Shown piece after piece: positions 1 to 5,981 of a stretch of DNA of 11,689 nt. Numbering within the stretch: position 1 is the first letter of the stretch; the number at the start of each line of letters is the position of its first letter. The DNA is from Clostridiales bacterium UBA3277 (lineage in GTDB: Bacteria; Bacillota; Clostridia; Oscillospirales; Oscillospiraceae). The notes beneath the pieces were generated by a model, which was not told the DNA's origin, ran no database searches, and saw nothing but the letters and a program-made list of their open reading frames with translations. A program made the translations under genes and the position numbers. The stretch lies in the NCBI GenBank assembly GCA_002362145.1, contig DETX01000051.1, positions 1 through 11,689 of the forward strand. Direction: 5' to 3'.

Positions 1-19
1 TTTTATTAGGTTTTAGTAT
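1..19 (+). repeat. Left copy of a 19-bp inverted repeat at the window ends
   Basis: An AT-rich 19-mer, TTTTATTAGGTTTTAGTAT. Its reverse complement occurs at 11670-11688 with one mismatch (G versus A at position 10), so 18 of 19 bases agree. It also has an internal TTTTA-N5-TTTTA direct repeat of period 10. It lies outside the htrA terminator. Nothing in the window (no transposase or recombinase) explains it. It could be a dispersed intergenic repeat, a terminal repeat of a larger unit, or a shared regulatory sequence. Confidence 0.6.
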
Positions 20-30
20 GAAAAGCGTGA

Positions 31-64
31 AAAAAGCAGCCATTTGAAGAAATGGCTGCTTTTT
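31..64 (-). terminator. Bidirectional intrinsic terminator downstream of htrA
   Basis: Perfect hairpin. GC-containing core 36-45 pairs with 50-59 around a GAAG loop (46-49). The flanking A-tract (31-35) and T-tract (60-64) can extend the stem to 15 bp and supply a U-run on either strand. It starts about 30 nt beyond the htrA stop codon at 95-97, so it ends the htrA transcript. It would also stop transcription entering from the left. Confidence 0.9.
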
Positions 65-94
65 ATTGGAAATTTGCAGGCTTTTGCGGGGGCT

Positions 95-1489
95 TTACCG
101 GAAGAAACCGAAGGGGAAGCTGAAGCCGGGCTGCTGCTGGCCGCCGGAAGTCTGGCTCTGGTTCTGGGCCTCGGGCTGGGCGGTGGCGGACTGGATCTTC
201 TCTGCCACGGTGACGGTCAGCTCCACGGTCTGGCCCTGGCGGTAGACGGTGAGCTTCAGCTCGTCTCCAACCTTGGCGGCCCGGACCACCCGGACCAGAT
301 CGTCGCTGGAGGTGATCTCACTGCCACCCACGGCCGTTACGATGTCGCCCACCTGGAGTCCGGCCTCCTCCGCGGGGCTGCCTTCGGTGATCTCCACAAT
401 GGCGCCGCCCTTGGGAAGGCCGTAGAGCTGGGACTCCTGGCTGACGTTGCCCACGGAGACGCCGATATAGGGTTTGGATACGTAGCCCTTTTCAATGATG
501 CTCTCCACAATGGGCAGGATGGTGTTGATGGGGATGGCGAAGCCGATGTTGTCGATGGAGGCCTGGGAGGAAGAGGAGCTGGAATACTTGGCGTTGGTGA
601 CGCCCACCACCTCTCCGTGGAGGTTAAACAGAGCGCCGCCGGAGTTGCCGGAGTTGATGGCCGCGTCGGTCTGGATGAGGTCCATGGTCAGACCGCCGGA
701 GAGGGTGACCTTCCGGTCCTTGGCGCTGACGCAGCCGGAGGTCAGGGAGAAGGTCAGCTCTCCCAGGGGATTGCCGATGGCGATGACGCTGTCGCCCACG
801 TTCAGGTTGTCGGAGTCGCCCAGAATCACCGGGGGTAAGTCCTTGGCGTCGATTTTCAGCACGGCGATGTCGTTGCTCTCGTCGTAGCCCACGATCTCGG
901 CGTCGTAGGTGGTACCGTCGTACATGGTGACGGTGACGGAGTTGGAATCCTCAATGACATGGTGGTTGGTGAGGATATAGCCGTCGGCGGAGATGATGAA
1001 GCCGGAGCCGGAGGCGGCGGAGGTGGTCTGGAAGCCCCAGAAGTTGGTGGTGACGGAGGTGGTGATGCCCACGGTGGAGTGGACATTGGCGGCGTAGACC
1101 TCGGCGGGGGTCATCTCCCGGCTGGTGTCCACCTGGGCGGTCTGGATCGTGGCTTTTTCCCGCAGGCCCCGCAAAAAGGCGGTGGTGCTGCTGTCCGCCT
1201 CCGAACTGACGCTGCCCCGGGCCAGGCCCTGGACCAGGAAAACGCCGCCGGCGCCCAGAACGCTGCCCAGCAGAGAGAAGCACAGGGCCAGGGCAATGAT
1301 CCTGCCGGCGCCGCCCCGGCGCGCCTTTGCTTTTTTGGGCTTGTTCACATAGCCGGAATAGTCGGCGCCGTAGGGGCCGGAACCGTTGGCAGCGGAGTAA
1401 TTTCCTCCGGAGTAACCGGTGGATTCGGGGCGGGAAGCAGCCGTGTCAGGGGCCTGGGGCTCCTGGGATGGATTTGTATATTCGTCCAT
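95..1489 (-). CDS. htrA: Membrane-anchored HtrA/DegP-family serine protease with one PDZ domain
   Basis: A 464-residue trypsin-like protease that degrades or refolds damaged extracytoplasmic proteins at the outer face of the membrane. Visible order: a hydrophilic cytoplasmic N-terminus rich in Ser, Gly, Tyr and Pro (1-60), one membrane anchor (about 62-90), the protease domain (about 130-330), one PDZ domain (about 340-430), and a Gln/Ser-rich tail ending in aromatics. The triad is complete: His177 in TNHHV, Asp207 in SNDIAVLKI, Ser283 in GNSGG. Length and single PDZ match Gram-positive HtrA/YkdA-type proteins. The ATG at 1489 has AAGGAGG (1499-1505) nine bases upstream. The gene is divergent from the two-component pair, and an operator-like repeat covers its -35 region. 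A run of six serines (303-308) lies in a loop after the active-site serine. Family assignment is firm; substrates cannot be read from sequence. Confidence 0.97.
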   Translation of the reverse strand: MDEYTNPSQEPQAPDTAASRPESTGYSGGNYSAANGSGPYGADYSGYVNKPKKAKARRGGAGRIIALALCFSLLGSVLGAGGVFLVQGLARGSVSSEADSSTTAFLRGLREKATIQTAQVDTSREMTPAEVYAANVHSTVGITTSVTTNFWGFQTTSAASGSGFIISADGYILTNHHVIEDSNSVTVTMYDGTTYDAEIVGYDESNDIAVLKIDAKDLPPVILGDSDNLNVGDSVIAIGNPLGELTFSLTSGCVSAKDRKVTLSGGLTMDLIQTDAAINSGNSGGALFNLHGEVVGVTNAKYSSSSSSQASIDNIGFAIPINTILPIVESIIEKGYVSKPYIGVSVGNVSQESQLYGLPKGGAIVEITEGSPAEEAGLQVGDIVTAVGGSEITSSDDLVRVVRAAKVGDELKLTVYRQGQTVELTVTVAEKIQSATAQPEAQNQSQTSGGQQQPGFSFPFGFFR

Positions 1490-1506
1490 AGATGATGTCC
1501 TCCTTC

Positions 1507-1523
1507 AGCGGCTCTGGGCCGCT
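1507..1523 (-). other. Hairpin in the htrA leader; terminator-shaped on the + strand
   Basis: AGCGGC (1507-1512) pairs perfectly with GCCGCT (1518-1523) around a 5-nt loop. In the htrA mRNA the stem ends immediately before AAGGAGG, so it could protect the 5' end or affect ribosome access. Read on the + strand it is followed by TTTTTTATTTT and has the form of an intrinsic terminator. That would stop antisense transcription crossing htrA before it reaches the response-regulator promoter. Which role applies cannot be told from sequence. Confidence 0.6.
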
Positions 1524-1536
1524 TTTTTATTTTCTG

Positions 1537-1550
1537 ACAATACCATACCA
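1537..1550 (-). promoter_or_regulatory. htrA promoter: overlapping extended -10 elements, no good -35
   Basis: On the minus strand two extended -10 elements overlap: TGG-TATGGT (-10 hexamer at 1547-1542) and TGG-TATTGT (hexamer at 1542-1537). No recognisable -35 sits 16-18 bp upstream. That position is occupied by the direct repeat at 1558-1575, the arrangement expected of a promoter that needs an activator. The start of transcription would fall near 1531-1536, giving a leader of about 45 nt that contains the hairpin at 1507-1523. Confidence 0.5.
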
Positions 1551-1557
1551 CCAAAAG

Positions 1558-1575
1558 CTGAAAAGAGTCTGAAAA
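1558..1575 (-). promoter_or_regulatory. Response-regulator-type direct repeat (CiaR-like box) at htrA
   Basis: On the minus strand the sequence is TTTTCAGACTCTTTTCAG: two identical TTTTCAG units 11 bp apart, one helical turn, as OmpR-family regulators bind. It ends 10 bp before the nearer -10 of htrA. Aligned without gaps to 4464-4481 (exporter operon), 12 of 18 positions agree. The layout resembles the streptococcal CiaR box (TTTAAG-N5-TTTAAG), although these hexamers are TTTTCA. Binding by the neighbouring regulator is inference. Confidence 0.55.
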
Positions 1576-1642
1576 CTTTTCGGCCATCTTGTAAACGATC
1601 CGTGAATAAAAAAAGAACGGCAAAAAATTTAAATTTTCAGCC

Positions 1643-1672
1643 TTGATTCAGGATACGCTGTTACTCTATAAT
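1643..1672 (+). promoter_or_regulatory. Promoter of the two-component operon
   Basis: TTGATT (1643-1648), an 18-bp spacer and TATAAT (1667-1672): a near-consensus housekeeping promoter reading toward the regulator at 1708. Just upstream is a perfect 14-bp AT palindrome (1624-1637) that could serve as an UP-like element. A single TTTTCAG half-site (1634-1640) matches the unit repeated in the htrA operator. The half-site hints at autoregulation but alone is weak evidence. Confidence 0.8.
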
Positions 1673-1707
1673 CCATACTATAAAAAGTAAGACCGGAGGC
1701 AAACGCA

Positions 1708-2379
1708 ATGAAAATTCTGCTGGTTGAGGATGAAAAGCTCCTGGCTGATTCCCTGAAAACCCTGCTGGAAAACAAGGGCTTTCAGGTGGAGACGGCCTAT
1801 GACGGAATCACGGGGGAGGAATACGCCCAGCTGGGGGTCTATGATCTGCTGATTCTGGATGTGATGATGCCGGGGCTCAACGGCTATGAGCTGGCCCGGG
1901 CGGTCCGGGCCAAGCGGGTGAGCACCCCCATTCTGATGCTCACCGCCCGGTCCAGTGTGGAGGACCGGATCGAGGGCCTCAACGCCGGGGCGGACTACTA
2001 TCTGACCAAACCCTTCGATACCCGGGAGCTGCTGGCCTGCATCAACACCCTCCTGCGCCGCCAGGGCAAGCAGGTGGACGAGCTGACCTTTGGCAACACC
2101 GCCCTGGATTTGGAGACCTGCACCCTGATCTGCGGGGAGAAGAGCCTGCGGCTGTCTGCCCGGGAGTTTGACGTGATGCGCTTTCTGCTGCAAAGCAAGG
2201 ACCGGATTCTTCCCAAGGAGATGATCCTGGCCCGGGTCTGGGGCTACGACTCCAACGCCGTGGAAAATCATGTGGAGGTGTACATCGGCTTTCTGCGCAA
2301 GAAGCTCAAGGCCATCGGCTCCAATGTCCGCATTGAGGCCATCCGGCGGCTGGGCTACCATCTGGAGGTGGACGAATGA
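1708..2379 (+). CDS. OmpR/PhoB-family response regulator (CiaR-like)
   Basis: A 223-residue DNA-binding regulator activated by phosphorylation from the kinase encoded next. The receiver domain (1-117) has the acidic pair Glu7-Asp8, phospho-acceptor Asp51 in LILDVMMP, Thr79 and Lys101 in the TKPF motif, so it should be functional. The C-terminal winged helix (about 125-220) shows the OmpR pattern, with LSAREFDVM, ILPK, WGYDS, VEVY and RKKLK before RRLGYHLE. From memory, that combination resembles streptococcal CiaR, but it is also common in clostridial regulators. GGAGG (1695-1699) lies eight bases before the ATG. The stop overlaps the kinase start as ATGA, so the two are translationally coupled. 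Direct-repeat operators lie before htrA and before the exporter operon. Family certain; the CiaR-like label is tentative. Confidence 0.95.
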   Translation: MKILLVEDEKLLADSLKTLLENKGFQVETAYDGITGEEYAQLGVYDLLILDVMMPGLNGYELARAVRAKRVSTPILMLTARSSVEDRIEGLNAGADYYLTKPFDTRELLACINTLLRRQGKQVDELTFGNTALDLETCTLICGEKSLRLSAREFDVMRFLLQSKDRILPKEMILARVWGYDSNAVENHVEVYIGFLRKKLKAIGSNVRIEAIRRLGYHLEVDE

Positions 2380-3590
2380 TCAAAAGCCTGAAGCGCAAAT
2401 TCGTGATGATCAACATGACCATCGTCACGGTGCTGCTGCTGATCATTTTCGCCCTGGTGTACCAGTCCACCAGCATGGGCCTGGCCGAGCAGAGCCAGGA
2501 GCTGATGACATCGGTGCTCAGCGGCGGGCGGACGATGGGGGCCCTGCCGGGGCTGACCCCGGGCAACCGGGAGGTGAACCTTCCCTATTTCTATGTGTCC
2601 GTCAACCCCTTTGGGGAGGTCACCGTGGCGAGGAGCGCCTACTTTGACCTAAACGACGGGAATGCCCTGGCGGAGATTCTCCTGGCGGCGGCAGAGGCCC
2701 CGGAGGATTCGGGGATTTTAAAGAAATATAACCTCCGCTTCTCCCGCAGAACCACCGCCCTGGGCCAGGCCATGGTTTTTGTGGACATGACGGGGGAGAT
2801 TTCCACCCTGGCCAGCCTGGTCCGCACCTGCGTGCTCATCGGGGTGCTGAGCCTGGGGCTGTTTCTGGGGGTCAGCTTCCTGTTGGCCCGGTGGGCGGTG
2901 CGGCCGGTGGAAAAGGCCTGGAATCAGCAGCGCCAGTTTGTGGCCGACGCCTCCCACGAGCTGAAAACGCCCCTCACCGTGATTATGACAAACGCCGAGC
3001 TTCTCGGCGATTCGGACTGCGGCCGGGAGCAGCGGGAAAAGTCCGCCGCGGGAATTTTAACCATGGCCCGGCAGATGCGGGGCCTGGTGGAGAGTTTGCT
3101 GGAGCTGGCCCGGGTGGACAACGGAACGGCCAAAATGGAATTTGGGCGGCTGAATTTCAGCCAGCTCGCCGCCGAGACCCTGCTGCTCTTCGAGCCGGTG
3201 TACTTTGAAAGAGATTTGGAACTGCGAAGCGACATTGCCGAAGAACTTTATGTAAATGGCAGCGCCGGACACTTAAGGCAGGTGGCGGACATCCTCCTGG
3301 ACAACGCCGCCAAATACGCCTCCCCCGGGGGAGAGGTGGCGGTGGCCCTGAGCCGCCAGGGAAGCCACTGCCTGTTTTCTGTGGCCAGTCCCGGGGAGGA
3401 GATCAGCCGGGAAGATTTGAAAAACATCTTCCGGCGGTTTTACCGGGTGGACAAGGCCCGTTCCGGGGGCAGCTACGGCCTGGGCCTTGCCATTGCCCAG
3501 AGCATTGTGTCAGAGCACGGCGGCAAAATCTGGGCTGAGAGCGGCGGGGGGGAAAATACCTTTTTTGTTCAGCTCCCCCTGGACGGCTGA
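2376..3590 (+). CDS. Sensor histidine kinase, two-TM type without a full HAMP domain
   Basis: A 404-residue membrane kinase, partner of the preceding regulator (4-nt ATGA overlap). Transmembrane segments lie at about 10-30 and 150-172. Between them is an extracytoplasmic sensor of about 120 residues that I do not recognise. TM2 runs almost directly into the dimerisation domain through a short RPVEKAWNQQRQF linker, so a complete HAMP is missing. Phospho-acceptor His194 is in the motif SHELKTP. The ATPase domain has the N-box Asn310 in LLDNAAKYA, an F-box-like IFRRFYR (351-357), and the G2 box GSYGLGLAI (365-373). The G1 region reads ASPGEEI (337-343): Gly340 remains, but Ser338 stands where related kinases have Asn or Asp, a mild departure. 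Streptococcal CiaH and many clostridial sensors share this general layout. The stimulus cannot be inferred. Confidence 0.94.
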   Translation: MIKSLKRKFVMINMTIVTVLLLIIFALVYQSTSMGLAEQSQELMTSVLSGGRTMGALPGLTPGNREVNLPYFYVSVNPFGEVTVARSAYFDLNDGNALAEILLAAAEAPEDSGILKKYNLRFSRRTTALGQAMVFVDMTGEISTLASLVRTCVLIGVLSLGLFLGVSFLLARWAVRPVEKAWNQQRQFVADASHELKTPLTVIMTNAELLGDSDCGREQREKSAAGILTMARQMRGLVESLLELARVDNGTAKMEFGRLNFSQLAAETLLLFEPVYFERDLELRSDIAEELYVNGSAGHLRQVADILLDNAAKYASPGGEVAVALSRQGSHCLFSVASPGEEISREDLKNIFRRFYRVDKARSGGSYGLGLAIAQSIVSEHGGKIWAESGGGENTFFVQLPLDG

Positions 3591-3593
3591 CGG

Positions 3594-3622
3594 TTGCAAA
3601 TGAGGGCATAGTATGATAAAAT
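3594..3622 (+). promoter_or_regulatory. Promoter of plsC
   Basis: TTGCAA (3594-3599), a 17-bp spacer and TAAAAT (3617-3622) preceded by TG (3614-3615), giving an extended -10. It begins four bases after the kinase stop codon. The acyltransferase can therefore be transcribed independently. No terminator separates it from the kinase, so read-through from the two-component operon is also possible. Confidence 0.72.
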
Positions 3623-3654
3623 AGAGAAAACCGACCAAAAGTGAGGAATTGCCT

Positions 3655-4374
3655 ATGAACCGCATCGTCACCATGGTACTTAAAAATCTATTCTATCTTC
3701 CCGGGGCCCTGTTTCGGCTCTGGCGCTACGCCCGGCATCCGGAGCGGTATCCCGAGGAGGAGATGTACAGCCACATTCAGAGCATTCTGAAAAGAGCGAT
3801 CCGGACGGGAAGGATTACCCTCACCGTCACCGGCCTGGAGAACATCCCCCGGGAGGGGGGCTTCATGTTCTACGGCAACCATCAGGGCCTCTTTGACCCC
3901 CTGGCCGTGCTGGCCACCTGCCCCAGGCCCATGGGGGCGGTGCTGAAAAAGGAGCTCTATGGCATTCCGGGCATCCATCAGGTGGCGCTGTGCACCCAGT
4001 CCTATCCCATGGACCGGGAGGATGTGCGCCAGTCCCTGACGGTGATCCAGCAGGTCACCGAGCAGGTCAAAGCTGACCGGCCCTATCTGATCTTTCCTGA
4101 GGGCACCCGCAGCCGCCGGGGCAACGAGATGCTTCCCTTCCACGGAGGCAGCTTTCGCTGCGCCACCAAGAGCCGGTGCCCCATCGTTCCCGTGGCCTTT
4201 GTGGACAGCTTCAAGGTCCTCGACCAGAAGGGCAGCGCCCCGGTGACGGCCCAGGTCCACTATCTTCCTCCCATTTTCTATGAGGAGTACAAGGATCTGA
4301 ACACCACCGCCCTGGCCGCCCTGGTGAAGGGCCGCATTGCCGAAAAGATCGCCGCCCAGACGGCTCAGGCCTGA
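3655..4374 (+). CDS. plsC: 1-acyl-sn-glycerol-3-phosphate acyltransferase (PlsC family)
   Basis: A 239-residue enzyme expected to transfer an acyl chain to the sn-2 position of lysophosphatidic acid, making phosphatidic acid on the inner face of the membrane. The catalytic HX4D box is His76-Asp81 in NHQGLFD. Block II is seen as MDRED (119-123), the substrate-binding FPEGTRSR is 147-154, and the fourth block is VPVAF (178-182). The hydrophobic N-terminus (3-20) fits membrane association. The ATG at 3655 is preferred because GAGGAA (3643-3648) sits six bases upstream; a TTG at 3649 would abut it with no spacing. Length is normal. The gene lies between a sensor system and an exporter operon and has its own promoter, suggesting membrane-lipid supply. 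Acyl donor (ACP or CoA) and exact substrate are not determinable. Confidence 0.93.
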   Translation: MNRIVTMVLKNLFYLPGALFRLWRYARHPERYPEEEMYSHIQSILKRAIRTGRITLTVTGLENIPREGGFMFYGNHQGLFDPLAVLATCPRPMGAVLKKELYGIPGIHQVALCTQSYPMDREDVRQSLTVIQQVTEQVKADRPYLIFPEGTRSRRGNEMLPFHGGSFRCATKSRCPIVPVAFVDSFKVLDQKGSAPVTAQVHYLPPIFYEEYKDLNTTALAALVKGRIAEKIAAQTAQA

Positions 4375-4382
4375 AAACCTTC

Positions 4383-4409
4383 CCGCCCTCCGGTTTTTCC
4401 GGGGGGCGG
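4383..4409 (+). terminator. Hairpin downstream of plsC, probable terminator
   Basis: CCGCCCTCCGG (4383-4393) and CCGGGGGGCGG (4399-4409) pair over 11 bp with one G-U pair around a TTTTT loop, starting nine bases after the plsC stop. The stem is very stable, but the tract after it (AAATTCTTTCC) is a poor U-run, so termination may be incomplete or need help. It separates plsC from the exporter promoter. Confidence 0.65.
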
Positions 4410-4463
4410 AAATTCTTTCCCCGGTAGGAAAATCTTCCCAATCCGACGAAAAGCGCCGGGAAC

Positions 4464-4481
4464 TTTAAGGAATCTTTAAAG
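4464..4481 (+). promoter_or_regulatory. CiaR-like direct-repeat operator before the exporter operon
   Basis: TTTAAGGAATCTTTAAAG contains TTTAAG-N5-TTTAAA, two hexamers 11 bp apart and one base from the published streptococcal CiaR box TTTAAG-N5-TTTAAG. It lies nine bases upstream of the -35 at 4491 and matches the htrA operator (1558-1575, minus) at 12 of 18 positions. The same stretch also forms an inverted repeat, ACTTTAA (4462-4468) with TTAAAGT (4476-4482), so a dimeric repressor remains an alternative. Control by the response regulator at 1708 is inference. Confidence 0.6.
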
Positions 4482-4490
4482 TGTGGGGGC

Positions 4491-4519
4491 TTGATTCTCT
4501 CCTGGGAATTTTCTATAAT
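4491..4519 (+). promoter_or_regulatory. Promoter of the exporter operon
   Basis: TTGATT (4491-4496), exactly 17 bp, then TATAAT (4514-4519): almost a perfect housekeeping promoter. Transcription would begin near 4526, about 28 nt before the ATG at 4554. The direct-repeat operator lies immediately upstream. Confidence 0.88.
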
Positions 4520-4553
4520 AAAGCACAGAGAAACGCGTATAGGAGGCAACATC

Positions 4554-5981
4554 ATGAAGCTGAAAAAATTACTGGCCGCCGGTCTGATCGTCTGCGCGGT
4601 CCTGAGTTTTGGAGCCTGCTCCAAGGAATCCCCCGTCTATGTCCAGTCCGTGAAGGACCTTACCGGCATGGGCGGCATCGCCCCCGGAGACCGGTTCAAC
4701 GGCGTGGTGGTGTCCGAGAACACCAGCGAGATCAAAAAGGACTCCGAAAAGACCGTCAAGGAGCTTCTCGTGAAGGAGGGCCAGGACGTCAAGGAGGGGG
4801 AGGCGCTCTTCAGCTATGACACCGAGGAGCTGCAGCTGTCCCTGGACAAGCAGCGCCTTGAGCTGGAACAGCTGAAGGCCTCTGTGGAAAACTACGCTGC
4901 CCAGATCAAGCAGCTGGAAAAGGAGCGCGCCAGCGCCAGCGGCACCGCCAAGCTCCAGTACACCATCCAGATCCAGACCAACCAGGTGGATCAGAAGGAA
5001 GCGGAGCTGAACATCAAGACCAAGGAAAACGAGATCAAAAAGTCCGAGGACCTGCTGGCCAATGCCACGGTGGTGGCCCCGGTGGCCGGCCGGGTCCAGT
5101 CCATCAACGAGGACGGGGGCACGGATAACAACGGCAAGCCCCTTCCGTACATCACCATCCAGCAGGTGGGCTCCTATCGGGTCAAGGGCTCCCTGGGAGA
5201 ATTGCAGCGGGGCGGCCTCATGGAGGGCGACCGGATGAAGCTCATCTCCCGGACGAACCCGGATGAAGTCTGGTACGGCACCGTGACTCTGGTGGACTAC
5301 GCCAGTCCCATCCAGAATGACCGCAACGGCGGCTATGCTGTCAGCATGGGCGGCAGCGACGAAATGAGCACTTCCAGCAAGTACCCCTTCTACGTCCAGC
5401 TGGATTCCACCGACGGCCTGATTCTGGGCCAGCACCTTTACCTGGAGGTGGACACCGGGGAGGGCGCCGCCGGTCTGGAGCTGAGCAGCGCCTTCATTGC
5501 CTTTGACGAGGACGGAAGCGCCTATGTCTGGGCGGAGAAGAGCGGCAAGCTGGAAAAGCGGCCCGTCACCGTGGGAGAGCTGGATGAGATGAAGGGCACC
5601 TACCAGGTTTTGGAGGGCCTGACCATGGAGGACTATGTGGCCTTCCCGGACCCGGAGGTGTGCAAGGCCGGAGCCCCTACCACCCATGAGCTGGTCCTGG
5701 AGGACCCCGGCGACGGCGAGGGCGGCATGGTTGACGACGGCATGATCTCCGGCGGAGAAGTGGTGGACGACGGCATGATCTCCGGCGGGGAAGCCATGGA
5801 CGGCGTCATTTCCGGTGGAGAGGCTATGGATGACGTAATTTCCGGCGGAGAGGCCATGGACGGCATGGCCGGTGACCCGGAGGGCGATCTGGCCGACGGC
5901 GGCGAAACCCCGGAGGGGGAGGTTCCCGCGGAAGCAGAAGGCGCTGAGCCTCCCGCCGAGACAAGAGAGGCGGTGGGTTAA
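4554..5981 (+). CDS. Lipoprotein HlyD/MacA-type adaptor subunit with acidic repeat tail
   Basis: A 475-residue extracytoplasmic adaptor for the ABC exporter encoded downstream. The start at 4554 is fixed by AGGAGG (4541-4546) seven bases upstream; the longer reading frame would begin inside the -35 element. A signal peptide ends at FGAC with Cys22 as the probable lipidated residue; Phe at -3 is slightly atypical. The first half of a lipoyl-like domain (67-90, EGQDVKEGEALFSYD) is followed by a continuous coiled-coil hairpin (91-170) with its turn near SASG (127-130). The second half (172-181, TVVAPVAGRV), then beta-barrel and membrane-proximal domains (to about 375), complete the family order. 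Residues 376-475 are an acidic, low-complexity tail with four tandem ISGGE units. The C-terminal core is similar to that of the second adaptor at 6666. The stop overlaps the ATPase start (TAATG). Adaptor role firm, cargo unknown. Confidence 0.93.
   Translation: MKLKKLLAAGLIVCAVLSFGACSKESPVYVQSVKDLTGMGGIAPGDRFNGVVVSENTSEIKKDSEKTVKELLVKEGQDVKEGEALFSYDTEELQLSLDKQRLELEQLKASVENYAAQIKQLEKERASASGTAKLQYTIQIQTNQVDQKEAELNIKTKENEIKKSEDLLANATVVAPVAGRVQSINEDGGTDNNGKPLPYITIQQVGSYRVKGSLGELQRGGLMEGDRMKLISRTNPDEVWYGTVTLVDYASPIQNDRNGGYAVSMGGSDEMSTSSKYPFYVQLDSTDGLILGQHLYLEVDTGEGAAGLELSSAFIAFDEDGSAYVWAEKSGKLEKRPVTVGELDEMKGTYQVLEGLTMEDYVAFPDPEVCKAGAPTTHELVLEDPGDGEGGMVDDGMISGGEVVDDGMISGGEAMDGVISGGEAMDDVISGGEAMDGMAGDPEGDLADGGETPEGEVPAEAEGAEPPAETREAVG
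5730..5867 (+). repeat. In-frame tandem repeat of 30-33 bp encoding ISGGE decapeptides
   Basis: Coding repeats in the tail of the lipoprotein adaptor: VDDGMISGGE, VVDDGMISGGE, AMDGVISGGE, AMDDVISGGE and a partial AMDGM (residues 393-438). DNA copies differ mainly at third positions, so the array is not a fresh duplication, but it is similar enough to expand or contract in frame. No function is known to me; a flexible acidic spacer or a surface-exposed tail is plausible. Confidence 0.85.

Noticed and set aside
44..838. 264-residue + strand open frame opposite htrA
   Set aside because: Starts inside the htrA terminator and has shadow composition (Gly/Ala/His/Asp). The minus strand carries a complete HtrA with its catalytic triad.
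3649..3654. Alternative TTG start for plsC two codons upstream
   Set aside because: It would abut the GAGGAA ribosome binding site with no spacing; the ATG at 3655 has a six-base gap.
4427..4438. Short inverted sequence GGAA-N4-TTCC between the plsC hairpin and the exporter operator
   Set aside because: Only 4 bp per arm; expected by chance in this length of sequence.
4569..5687. 372-residue minus-strand open frame opposite the lipoprotein adaptor
   Set aside because: Low-complexity Leu/Gly/His-rich translation typical of the reverse of a GC-biased gene; the + strand frame has signal peptide, lipoyl and coiled-coil features.
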